From: Lineus longissimus
Lineage: Eukaryota > Nemertea > Pilidiophora > Heteronemertea > Lineidae
NCBI RefSeq assembly: GCF_910592395.1
Contig: NC_088320.1
Location: 5,950,001-6,014,000, forward strand
DNA length: 64,000 nucleotides
Direction of reading: 5' to 3'
Under the pieces are notes generated by a model, which searched no databases, was not told the origin of the DNA, and saw nothing but the letters and a program-made list of their open reading frames with translations. Every line of letters begins with the position of its first letter. The first letter of the stretch is position 1. Positions 49,301-60,169 of this stretch are shown piece after piece. The position numbers and the translations under genes are program-made.

Positions 49301-50467
49301 GTGCTTCTCGACGAATTATGATACATCAAGGAAAGTTTGAGTTGTTTTATACGCTATAACTATGAACTAGGAATCCCTGCCGTTGACGCATTTACGAAGT
49401 AACGCGCCACAGACGATCGGCAATTGCTTTTTATGGCAATCGGAATGTATAAGCCGTTGATGTCACCGCCAAACTGGCACTATCTGGATACAGACTTAGA
49501 CAAACAAGGTAGGGCTATCTTTATCAATGTCATACAGAAGCGTTTTATTTGAACTCGAACTGGAACTGGGTGCTATTTTGCTGTTGAAACGCATGGCGAA
49601 CAAAGAAAATCCACCCAACAATTATGTACACGTACAGTAGAAGATATCGCTAGACTTCTACACGTTTGGTACGAATTGCCTACAATTTATCTACAGCTCA
49701 TCCTAACTGAATCAAACGGAATGTAGATATACAGTGCCGCCAAATGAACCTTTGGTTACTATTGGGGAATGCTGCTCTTACCATTGTATCAAGACCAAAG
49801 AGAGGAATTGCTGCCAATTTCCAAGGCATTACATGTATTTATTTTTTTTACTCGAATATGAATCTCAGCAAGTATTTCTATATCTGTCTTCACAACGGAA
49901 ATGATGCAATTCATACTCAGTCCCCATTTACGCCATAAGAAATGTTCAAATCTATTACAAATTTCACGTTTTAAGGAATGGCGTAGGCATGTACTTGTGA
50001 CTTTGTGAATTATGTGTGACGTCCACAACCCGTTTATAACATTTTTAAATGTTTTCGAAGAATAAATTCTAATTTGCTGAATGAGTACCGGTAATAGGTT
50101 TAACTCCAAACACTGCAATGACTGCTGGAGAGTTTTCGCTACTATCTGTTGCGGAGAGTTTTTTTACCACTGGTGCACTTATCTAATACCCTCATTAGTT
50201 TTCATATAGCAACTGCTATCAAATTAAATTTTTAACTGGTAACTTTGAGCCACTTACACGTAATCAATCACAATTATGTGGCATTTTCCCGCCCAAAGCA
50301 AATCAGTCATCATTTTGTTCGGCAGTTTTAAGCAATAAACAGCTAATTAGTCAAATGAATCCTAATGAGTTTACCTTGCACTTCTCTGGGAAGTTAATTA
50401 TTTTCAGAGACTTTTAGAGATTTTCAGACATTTTCTATCTGGAGCAAAATTGCCACGGGCATTGAAA
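43341..50467. other. No gene seen
   Basis: Seven kilobases without a supported exon. Low-complexity tracts only: C-run at about 46675-46690, G10 at about 47000-47010, and (TTC)n at 48664-48683. Frames at 45073-45300, 47961-48272 and 47502-47781 read partly protein-like but lack splice sites or domains. Confidence 0.4.
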
Positions 50468-50640
50468 GGGTTAAGATCATATTCAGATTCTTATAATTAC
50501 ACGTGTATGCAATCTTTACAAGACTCTTGAAAGATTCTGGTTAACAAGATTCTGGTTAACAAGATTCTGGTTAACAAGAATCTGGTTAACAAGAATCTGG
50601 TTAACAAGAATCTTGTAAACGTTGTTCTTTTACACGATTT
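50468..50640 (+). repeat. AGATCTTA-family copy with a 5 x 15-bp expansion
   Basis: At 50532-50606 the unit AGATTCTGGTTAACA repeats five times. The first three units read AGATT and the last two AGAAT, so the change follows position in the array. GCAATC-TTTACAAGACTCTTG upstream recurs at about 51118-51142 (GCAATCGTTACAAGACTCTTTG). Confidence 0.95.
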
Positions 50641-53600
50641 TGTACTCTAGACTGAATAAGATCCCCAAAAAAATCGGATTAGAGTACTACAGAGAAAAAA
50701 GGTAATATCGGATTTTCGGCCTAGGCCGGCAACTGTCACACAAAAAAGACACTTCGAACCGATGTCCTTATAGATAATTCAATAGCAAGCGTGCCTCGAA
50801 GGTTAGATCAAATGCTTACGATCAATTATTGGAGCATGACACGCCACTGCCTCGATTCCGTAATATCTTTCCCTGGGGACGTTATATATTGAACTGGCGA
50901 ACGGATGATCGCAAGTCCAAATTATCCCCAATATTCGTTCTAAAATCGGTAAAATGATATATGTGTTTGTGTACAAAAAAACCTACGCCCAACTGGAAGT
51001 GCTCTTCATCGATGTGTTTAAGATCACTAAATTAGTGCCGATGGTGGCTCGCAATCATAACTCTAGTCCAAAGCAGTCCAAAGGTAATGGATCGAACTAC
51101 CATATAATTACATGTGCATGCAATCGTTACAAGACTCTTTGACATGTTAGTGTAAATGTCTAACCAAAATCTTTCAAAAGAAGAGTCTGTAAAGAACGTG
51201 TGCTTTGAACGAACCTGCGGATCAACTTTATAGTCCTGTGAGAGTCTTGTTTGGGTCCAATTCAGTTCCAAAATATCAATTATCGATGATCTTGCGTCTG
51301 CCTGTGCTCCAAAAATGCAATGGAGATCCATTATTATGCTGTCGTTCTGTCTAGCCACCCCTGGTTTCGTTCTCTTTCGACCTCAGGATTTGCTTACGAG
51401 TCTTCGCCTGTATCAAGCTTTACTTACCTTTTTTCTCCCGATCTCAGAGATGGGTGACGATTGAGCAAAGGTCTGATGTTTGTCAGGTAAAGCTTAGTGA
51501 TTTCTAAGTAATTTAATAGTGTCTTGTATGCTGGAAGGGCATTACCATGGTATCTGCAGGTGTGTTTGTCCTATCGTTTATTCGTTCTCCCTTGGTATAT
51601 ATTTCTGGTATGGAACGAATGATGAAAAAAACGCAAGACTTCGAACAAGGAATGATAAAGAGGTTCTTTGTTCTTTCCACCTCCAAGAGTTCCGCAAAAA
51701 ATACCGTATGCATACCGTTCCATCTGAAGAACTTCGTTAATATGAATGATGCATGTTGTGCCTGGCATTTCTTGCAGATGATGGAGATGTTTAGGCACAA
51801 AAAGTACCCCTCTAAAAATCTCCGGCACAGGTGTTGCACGATCATGCCCTTTTAACGTAACTGACGCGTCCTTGGAGGAATTATGTTCTACACCTTCAGC
51901 TCACGTCCGGGAAGGTAAAGATATAGTGACAGGTCTGTCAAGGATACCGCCACCGGTAGCTTTGACAAAGGCGTCGACTGTGAAATTTTAATAACATATA
52001 GATCTCATTGAAAGCTGACACGACTGGAATTATCTTCAATCTTCGTGTGGCTGCAGGCGTCGATAAATAGGCTTGTTGTAAAGGAGATGAGATATGGATA
52101 TACGTTCAGAAGGCTATGACTACTGCACGCTGAAAATTGGTAGATGATATCGATATGACGAAGAAAGTAAGGACCGTTGAATCAGGGTGGTCACAAAAAA
52201 GCACTGTAGAGTCGCAAATTTGGCATTTGGTAGTACGAAGGAGGGGCATTTCGTATAACTATCAAATCTGCCGGCGGCGTTCGTTATACCTATTATACAA
52301 TAATTGGTGATCACGTCGAATAATAGACCCTCAGACATATCCACTCGATGAGAGAAGATCATCTCTGGCCGTGACAGCTATAATGGGCCAGGATCTATCT
52401 CTCAATCGAACCTCGGGAAGGCAATAGCGATCCTCAGCTTGATTCACTCAAACTGTCAATCAGCATGATCGGATCGAATACTTTCCTGATCGTTTGTGCC
52501 GACTTTCTGTCTAATGGATCTTCAGTACAGCTCTAGTCATGTGTAACTTGCCTTGTCCTGCGCATCTTAACTAAAAATCTAATAAGGATCATTTATCTGG
52601 TTTGTCTCGTCCATTGCACATCGGCGATGACTTCCAAGTGTAGACGGTGTTCCAGGCAGTCAACCTCTTTAAAGGTTTTTTTCATGGATTATACCCTTTA
52701 ACTCCTAGGGTAAGCTGACTTCCCTGGTGAACAATGGTATTCTATTGCGTATGTATAAAGATTTTATTATGCCCTTAATGTAGGATAACAGAGGGCATCG
52801 AAGGGAGGCTTAAATGTTTTTATGGCGCTCAGCCGGATGTCTCGTGCATGTTTTCGCATATATCATAATTGAGGCGCGGTGCTGTGACGCAGTCACGTGC
52901 AACAAGCTAGCCTCTTCGTTCATACATGACAAAAGGGAGAACAAGGCGAACCTATACTTTTAGGTGTGTCTACAATTCGAGGCTGGAGGGCAGAAGGCCT
53001 TAGGATTGAAAGATCGTCGAGTAGATTTAAGATTATACACCATCCAACCATCCAACCGATGTTGATGAGTCGAATGCGTTGTTGTCGCTTGAAAAGCAGC
53101 AAATAGTCAGCAAAGAGTGAATCTGAAAGGCACTGCAACACAAGACTTGGATACTTGAAGCATGCCCGGATATGCTTGAAATAGTCTGAAAGTTTTAAGC
53201 CATCATTACATACTTTATTTGCCATCATTGGAATAGGAGATTAAATACCTTCGTCGAACACGTTCCCTCGTATGTTCGCATTTCTCTTTGTTTAAGAAGC
53301 TTAACTTAAGTAGGATTTGCCATTTAACTGAATAATTCATGAAAGAGATGTTTCTCAGGCACCAAGTATTAATTGGATCGTTGTGTTATATCAGACTAAA
53401 ATAGGTCTACTCTTATGTACGGCACTGACTTCACTCATAAAGTCTGGTTCCCGGTGACTTCCTCTTGTCGTGGTACGGACGCAGTATTTTCCCTAAAATG
53501 TCAGCTGTTACCATCAGTTAAAAATGTTCCCACACCACCCAGCCAACGTTCGCTACAAAACATTGCTAATCACTAACTTTGGTGTTCCCCTCTCGAGAGA

Positions 53601-55569
53601 AACGAGTGCTGAGGTCGACTGTTTGTTTTATTGGGTTGGCGATCTGTCCAAACTAACGACATTGCTGAAGGAAGCGGTAGCTCGTAATAAGCAAAAAATA
53701 GCACTTAGTTATAGCAGTACTGTTTGCATTCAGCTACAAATGGTTCAATCCTGGGACTTGCATGGAACGGACACACCGACTGAAAACACTAACTTTAGAT
53801 CAATGGTATTTTCGCGCGAACCATGGCCAAATTGGATAAGGATCTGTCATAAACGCCATTGGTACCGATTGCCATTGCTGATGCCTGCTGAAGACGAGTG
53901 GCAAATTCTGATTGAGCCGATCTTCAATATCATTTGATGTGAGAATAGGGCGTAAAAACCATTGCCTTAAAACGTTCTTGAGGCATCTTCATCCGCGAAA
54001 TCAATTTGAATCAATCACTAGCCAGCATGCAGCCACTGATTATGCAAAAAGTTTCACGGTCAATGCCTAATTTGTTGACTGCTGCAGCGAAATGCATGTT
54101 GGCCATTCATTGTTTCTTTCAGAAATGACATGTCTTTTGGCTGATTGAGCTTGATTGCTACTTTTTTTCCACCGCAAGAAACTCCAACGAATTTTATTTT
54201 TTCAACATGTTCAACTGTAAAACGTCCAAGGCTTTGTTTGACATCCTTATAAACTAGTCGACTGGGGGCATTGACTCTGCGATAGGTGTTATTAGCTGCA
54301 TAACAGCATGCCTTGTATCAAATCCCTGGCTACTAGGCGGATCAATTGCGTATTTTTGATCAATTGCCATTCAACCTGTCGTCTGCTACCACTGGGGAGA
54401 TGTTGCTTCCTGTTTATTGCAATGGGGCCGTCGTACGGAGAGAGCAGTAGAAAAATTGCTCCCCTATTATCTAGAGTGGCGAATGATTGCCCCGGGGGCA
54501 GTACATTCGAACTACTTCATACTTCCAGAAGTAAATTTTCTTTAACATAACATATTCTTGTGATATAAAGTTATTTGAGTGTGAATTTTTTCAGTGCATG
54601 ATTCTACGAAACGATCACCCATTTTCAACTCTTACATGAACTTATACATGCATTCGCACTGACAGTACGCTTTTTGCCCCTGTCATAGTGTGCCTATCGA
54701 CCATCCTGAACATGCCTATCGACCATCCTGAACATGATTTCGTGGGGGTCGGTGTTGTCAAGATTTCTCCTGATGACCATGTGTTAAGACTATAGAACAA
54801 CGACAATTCAGGCCTAGGTGCGAGTGGGCTTTGTTTAAAGACAACAGACCGTGAATTGGGTTTGGCCTTAATTCTTTTAACTTAATGTATACGTAAGGGA
54901 CAAATTAACGTAATGGAATTCTATAAAAGTAATTGATAGAGTCTGGCCACCTCTAATCTAATTAAGTTAATTACCGGGCGAAATGGATGCTTTGAATCTG
55001 TCCTTTGCTCGAGTCGAGGAGTGCTGATATCGTCATTTCAAATGAACTAGTGCGTGTGCACAATTGATAGAAATATCGTTTGAAAAATAACTTAAAAGTT
55101 GGCATGACACTTAATATACTTAGTTCTTTTGACTCTGAATGGCAAGTGAAAACGCCCCTAATTACTTAATTGAAATGGAAACTACACACAAACAAATTGA
55201 TCGATATTGGAGCGATGATTTCATTCCAACTTGTTTACGTGTAGTTATCTTGGTCTGAGGTGGAAAAAATCTACCGGCGCGGCTTGAATAGCTGAACAAA
55301 ATTTCTCTTTAATGTTACCAGCCTTTGATAAACTGAAATTGGCATGGGGAAAGCATTTACTTTCTTGTTTTTGAGTAGCTTTCATTAGCAAGGGAAATCA
55401 TACGTAAAAACTGTTGAAAAACTGTCGAACTGACGTCGAAGCGCAGACTGGAACTAGTCAATTTTTTATCTCTTCCTAGCACGAAATGCACTCTTTTTTG
55501 ATTTTATAATAGAATACATTTCGCACTTCGTCTTTTGCAGCTCTTGGTCTGTTGGTCTGCGAAACCTAC
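50641..55569. other. No clear gene
   Basis: Longest frame 137 codons (53524-53937), not recognised. A 22-base tandem duplication (CCTATCGACCATCCTGAACA + TG) is at 54692-54735. A 39-codon frame ending at a CAG|GT (51215-51331, minus) is too short to claim. Confidence 0.35.
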
Positions 55570-55737
55570 TTGTTGAAGGATTATCCGTCCACAGTTTTCC
55601 ACTTCGCCATCCGATTTCAACGCGATCCTACACAAAACATAAACTAATCCCAGAAATATAGAAACCGAATTGGAAAAATAATCCAAAATGCCTCCTAAGT
55701 GGTAGGCGCTTGCACCGAAAACAAAACTCAAAAACAA
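55570..55737 (-). CDS. Possible internal exon of a multi-pass membrane protein (CREST-like?)
   Basis: A 168-nt open stretch (56 codons) runs from a possible acceptor (GACACTTAG|TTG) to a donor (CAACAA|GTAGGT), both phase 0. The translation has a short hydrophobic piece ending GASAYH, then GILDYF, then a second hydrophobic segment (SVSIFLGLVYVLCRI) and a polar tail. Small-residue/Ser-x-x-His followed by Leu-Asp-Tyr/Phe and a membrane helix resembles the core of the CREST superfamily (alkaline ceramidases, PAQR receptors, Per1/PGAP3, TMEM8). The resemblance is from memory and short. No partner exon was found on either side. It could be chance. Confidence 0.22.
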
Positions 55738-55940
55738 CTAAGTGTCATTATCGCTGAATACCAACTTATTTTTAAAACATGACTAGATCATGAGACGCGG
55801 AAGCAAAAGCAAAAGCTGCGCGGGTACAATTCAGTAAATGGATCTTGCTGTAAACGGATTAAAGTTATCTGGAAAAGACACTTTCATGTCACGGAAATAG
55901 CTTGTTTCATTGTTCCGGGGATAACAACACCAAATAGACA

Positions 55941-56108
55941 ATGTTTGAAAGCCTGCCATTAACTATGATGCGCTATTTTGAAGAAGAAATTTGTTACAGT
56001 GGTGACTGCGAGGGGAAGAGAAAATTTAAGTCATGCTCCGAATGCGTGATAGATGCCGGTGATATGCAGAACAATCTTCGTCACTTTATTGTGGATGATG
56101 ACTTTCAG
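55941..56108 (+). CDS. Possible first coding exon, unknown protein
   Basis: ATG in context GACAATGT starts 56 open codons that end exactly at CAG|GTGACT, a reasonable donor, phase 0. The translation is acidic at its end (VDDDFQ) and has four closely spaced cysteines in the middle (CYSGDC, then SCSEC). No signal peptide. Nothing recognised, and no acceptor-linked partner exon was identified downstream, where the 39-41-bp satellite begins 360 bases on. A chance open frame cannot be excluded. Confidence 0.2.
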
Positions 56109-56466
56109 GTGACTAGTCGTTCAATTAACTGCCGGTGAACCTCTGGTATCAAATCAAATTTACCCTGAAAAAAGTGTATTCGCTACTGTATGGTGAGGTA
56201 TTAACATATTGTTCTGTATAGACTCATGACCTAAGCACATGATTTATTAGAATCTGTTGTTCGCGGACACTATAGGGCCGTTTACCCCGGGATCAAACCA
56301 AATCAACCCAGAGCAGACCAGATCAAATTTTATCATCATGTTATCCCTATTCTTTTCGGCCGACGTCTGGTGCGAAGATTCGTTAAATGAAATCAACTTT
56401 ACTCAGGAAAAAGTCAAGAAATGTTGAAAGAAAAAAACCGTTATTCATTTGAAGAATTTTTTATTG
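56109..56466. other. No gene seen
   Basis: Contains a weak internal repeat (GATCAAACCAAATCAACCC, CAGACCAGATCAAAT) at about 56290-56330. Confidence 0.4.
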
Positions 56467-57055
56467 AGATTCACAGCAAGAAAAAACCCGTTTACGACTT
56501 TGTTGATAATCACAGCAAGAATAATCCCGTTTACACCTTTATGGATAATCACAGCAAGAAAAAAATCCCGTTTACGACTTTATTGATAATCACAGCAAGA
56601 AAAATCCCGTTTACGACTTTATTGATAATCACAGCAAGAAAAAAATCCTGTTTACGACTTTATTGATAATCACAGCAAGAAAAAAATCCCGTTTACGACT
56701 TTATTGATAATTTAAGCAAGAAAAATCCGGTTTACGACTTTATTGATAATCACAGCAAGAAAAATCCCGTTTACACCTTTATGGATAATCACAGCAAGAA
56801 AAAAATCCCGTTTACGATTTTATTGATAATCACAGCAAGAAAAAAATCCCGTTTATGACTTTATTGATAATCACAGCAAGAAAAATCCCGTTTACGACTT
56901 TATTGATAATCACAGCAAGAAAAAAATCCTGTTTACGACTTTATTGATAATGACAGCAAGAAAAAAATCCGGTTTACGACTTTATTGATAATCACAGCAA
57001 GAAAATCCCGTTTACACCTTTATTGATAATCACAGCAAGAAAAATCCCGTTTACG
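56467..57055 (+). repeat. 15-copy 38-41-bp satellite with a higher-order pattern
   Basis: The monomer reads TCACAGCAAGAAAAA-TCCCGTTTACGACTTTATTGATAA. Length differs mostly by two A in one A-run (39- and 41-bp classes). The order of variants (TACACC/ATGG, long, short, CCTG, CCGG) repeats: monomers 2-7 resemble 8-13, giving a higher-order unit of about 240 bp. The first 39-bp monomers are open in one frame (13 residues per unit) and the 41-bp monomers break it. It lies only 385 bases past the stop of the cysteine-rich peptide gene, which runs toward it. Confidence 0.95.
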
Positions 57056-57439
57056 CAATGCGTGAACCCATGTTTACCAATGGAGGAAACATGAGTTCAC
57101 CAATTAACATGTGAGATGTGTTCGGGTCAAGCTATTCACTTTTCCCTGGAGGGTGCACCTAATTTCTTCCAAATGAGTATAAAAAGACGGGAACGTGTAT
57201 GGAGAAGGTTAGTATACATTAAAGCCTATACGTCCATAGAAGTGTACATTCAAGCTATATTTTGGTCAGTGATTTTAGCAATGTTTTCTACCTCCAACCT
57301 TAGTCTTTAAACTTTTCATTAAAATGTAGTCATTGAGTCGTGTTAAAAGTGTATGTCTCTCCCCTAACCCCATTACCGCATTAATCACCAAAGTTTTTCG
57401 GTGCATCTGGATTCACCCTGCGCAGTGCATCCCTTGGGA

Positions 57440-57582
57440 TCACATCAGACAGCATTTATTGTCCTCAGCATTCCGGCATTTCCCTACGTCAGTTGCACAT
57501 GAGAGCCCGGGGCAGCAATCCTGTTCTTTGCAGCCATGATACTCAACGGCGCAACTCACTCGCTTTTCTCTGTTCAGCTCCT
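57440..57582 (-). other. Propeptide and mature-peptide exon of the cysteine-rich gene
   Basis: The acceptor is a run of T broken by one G and followed by GCAG, a strong polypyrimidine tract. The first two bases complete a Glu codon with the last base of the preceding exon. The exon carries the propeptide, the Lys-Arg site, all eight cysteines and the TGA at 57440-57442. No canonical AATAAA was seen in the ~200 bases past the stop. An AATGAA-like variant occurs near 57315 on the minus strand and could serve as poly(A) signal. Confidence 0.8.
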
Positions 57583-58310
57583 CTGCAAAAAAAAAACAAA
57601 AAAACATTGACGTTATTTTTCATGCGTTATTTTTGTAGAGCGAATAACATCGTCGTGAATATTTCTTGTCTGTTCGACTGTTCGAAATTTAAGTCTATTT
57701 CACACCTAAGAGTGCAGCGTACTGACAGGGCAAATTTGATTTTTTTTCGAGAAACAACATTTTTTGGATAGACTCACAGGACATAATGCGTGCTTTTCTG
57801 ACAGAGGAAAATCGATCCAATTTTGAGGTGTCTAGAATTGTCACAGATGGAGCAATTAATGCACTGCCTTTTGTATGTTATGCTTGGCTGCTGTTCTTGA
57901 TTGAAAACTTAAATGCTCGCAAATCTTCTTAATCATGAGGTGAACACGAACAGACACTTTCTAAATAGTTATCAGACATGTTAATTACTAGGCTTGTTCG
58001 TGAAGTGGTGCTTTTAGTTTGATTGCATTGTGAGTGTTGATCCTAAATGAACCGACTTGCAGTAATGTTTAAGTGCTTCTTTTATTTTTCAGTTATTTTC
58101 AACTTTTAACCTATATCAGCCTTACTACGTAATGCGGATTTTTCAGGGATTTAGAGTATCGAAAGCGCCTTGTGAATTCAGTTTCGCACTTTTGTCTGAA
58201 AACATTGATTCTATTCAATCGCCATGATGATTGCTTACCGATAGCTGATACTTCCAAAGTGGCAAACACGGCCAACACTACCACCAGCACTAAGAGTGTA
58301 GACTTCATGG
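57440..58310 (-). CDS. Secreted eight-cysteine knottin-like peptide precursor (two exons)
   Basis: Predicted 70-residue precursor encoded by exon 58239-58308 (70 nt from the ATG) joined to exon 57440-57582 (143 nt, ending in TGA). Residues 1-22/23 form a classic signal peptide: Met-Lys-Ser-Thr, a Leu/Val-rich core, then Val-Ser-Ala at the likely cleavage site. Residues 24-31 are a short charged propeptide ending in Glu-Lys-Arg, a dibasic processing site. Residues 32-70 are the mature part, with Cys at 34, 41, 46, 47, 52, 59, 67 and 68, spacing C-x6-C-x4-CC-x4-C-x6-C-x7-CC. The first six cysteines fit the inhibitor-cystine-knot spacing, and the CCPGLSC motif is typical of knottins. The mature part is slightly acidic (about -2). 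Exon ends are strong: donor G|GTAAGC at 58238 and acceptor T-tract-GCAG at 57583, both phase 1. Family knowledge: such peptides act extracellularly as ion-channel ligands, venom or defence peptides, or protease inhibitors; which applies here is unknown. No paralogue was seen in the window. Confidence is high for a real gene and low for its role. Confidence 0.85.
58239..58310 (-). other. Signal-peptide exon of the cysteine-rich peptide gene
   Basis: On the minus strand a pyrimidine-rich stretch (TCTCTCTTTTCATAG) immediately precedes CC-ATG, so a 3' splice site of a 5'-UTR intron probably lies at 58311-58312. A TATATAT at 58325-58331 sits only about 20 bases before the ATG, too close to act as a TATA box for a transcript that includes this ATG. 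The exon encodes 23 residues plus one base and ends at a good donor (G|GTAAGC). The upstream UTR exon was not located. Confidence 0.8.
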
Positions 58311-59696
58311 CTATGAAAAGAGAGATATATACACCTGTTGGAGAGATCATTTAGACACGCCAGCTCCCCAGACTCATTGAAGACCTACACTGCTCATTCT
58401 GAAGCACACGCGGTTTTCAATTATGGTCAATAAATTAATTACCTGCATGTACACTCAAATCAATATTTTTGATTTCCTTTCCCAGTATCTTACACTCCCC
58501 AAGTTCCGTCAACATACGGATGGCATTGCATGTGCTGCTACGTTCTGCGGGAACACGGGCGATGCTTTCTGGAAATCTGGTTGAGGTAAACCGTATTCCT
58601 TATTCACTCACGGTTTGGTACATGTATCTATACATTGGTGATCATCGAAAAGGTATTTACTAAAACTCCTCACGCGGTTATAAAGTCGTCTCATTTAATC
58701 CTTCCTGCATCTGCCATCAATCCGTGATGATCTTTCTTGCAAACAAACACAACATAATATCAATTTTGATGAAGAAAACTACTTACTTCTGATGAAAACG
58801 GAATGCTACGCTGCCTCAAAAAGACCCCTCTCAAACCGTTCAAACTGTTTTCGGAATAAGCTTTTTAATTGACAATTGCAATGGGAGTGAATTTGTTGAG
58901 TGGTCTTCATAACACCTGTTTCTCCGATGAGTAGAAGTGAAGCAACCTCGGTCCGGGTATGAAAATGATCATGAAGGCTGAGCACGAAGTTGCTTCTTGT
59001 CTGCATCTTCTCAATCTCCATGCTGAGATAATCCGAATAATCTCTCACGGAAAGGGAGCCTATTCAGCAAGACACCAAGCCATGTAACTTTCGTGCGTGC
59101 TTGGAGATTGGTAAGTACCGGAAATGTTGGTCTGACCCGGTCATGCGGAATATTCAACCATTGTGACGTAAACCGAATGCTCTTTTTATTCAATTTTGAA
59201 ATAAAAACCTAATTCTCCTCGGCTATTCAGAATCACAGATACCGTGACGGCAACGCTGAATCGTGATTCAATGGAGCTGTCAAATGAATAATGGTAGCTG
59301 AAGTAGCTGAATCGATTCGTGATCCAATCTCGCGAGAATGCCATGTTGTGCCACATGGTTGTACTGAGATTGTCGCATGTAGCTCCAGTCTAAAACGATA
59401 TATAATATCGCACAGGTGGTTCGAGGTACAATCCGAAACTGCCGTATTGATTAATTCTATTTTGAACAGATTGCACTCCAAAAGCAGACAAATGTATCGG
59501 AATTCTGTCCCATGTTGTAAACGAGTGACTTATCACGGATCCTTATACGTATACGGATTGAAATGTACACAAAATCCGTCCTTTTCTACAGAGTTTTATA
59601 CGTATACGTATTGCTGTTCTCAGCCAACACGGGTCAGTGCAGATCTTGATAACATCGACACCTACGAAGCAGCTATCAGGGTGGTCGATAGGCCTA
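58311..59696. other. Upstream region of the cysteine-rich peptide gene; no other gene seen
   Basis: Should contain the promoter and any 5'-UTR exon of the minus-strand gene. No TATA box at a suitable distance was identified. A 183-codon plus-strand frame (59291-59842) runs into the TIR element and is not credible as a gene. Confidence 0.4.
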
Positions 59697-60138
59697 AAGC
59701 CCGCAGCACACTGGCCGCCAACTTTGGCGACAAGAAGCGTTCAGCTGACGCCTCTCGACGCCGAAGTTGGCGGCCAGTGTATCCCGGTCAGAGCACACCT
59801 GCCCAGAATCGGCGTCCAGTAGCGTCTTTTCCGCCACTTTAGGCTGCCACTTTGAAATCATGTGACATCAAGACGCATGGTGATTGGCCATAGCCTCGCC
59901 GCCGACGCCAATTCAGGCATCAATCCGTAGCACACCTGCTTCTTCTTGCGTTTAAACGCGGCGACACGCGTCAAAAATCGAACCTATTAGATATTTGGCG
60001 TTTAGTTGCGGCAAGTAGCGTCAAGTCGCGTTCGCCGACGCCGTTCGTAGCAGACTAGGGATTTTTCAGGCGTTCAGGACTCTTGCGACAAAAAACGCCA
60101 GTGAACGCCGAAGTTGGCGGCTAGTGTGCTGCGGGCTT
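59697..60138. mobile_element. 442-bp non-autonomous TIR element, TA target site
   Basis: Terminal inverted repeats of about 28 bp with one mismatch: AAGCCCGCAGCACACT(G/A)GCC then GCCAACTT, flanked by TA on both sides (59695-59696, 60139-60140). Inside, further copies of the CGCCGAAGTTGGCGGC motif occur near 59760 and 60105. TA duplication and lack of ORF suggest a MITE of a TA-targeting superfamily (Tc1/mariner, ISL2EU or similar). Confidence 0.85.
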
Positions 60139-60169
60139 TATGCTTCAGTGTAATTTCAATCCTCATGAC

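Noticed and set aside
51215-51331. 39-codon minus-strand frame ending at CAG|GT
   Set aside because: Only one plausible splice site and too short to separate from chance.
53524-53937. 137-codon plus-strand frame
   Set aside because: Length is within chance expectation for 64 kb in six frames; composition not convincing, no splice sites at sensible positions.
59291-59842. 183-codon open frame on the plus strand
   Set aside because: Its second half is the terminal and internal inverted repeat of the 442-bp element and no domain is visible; chance frame through a G+C-rich transposon.
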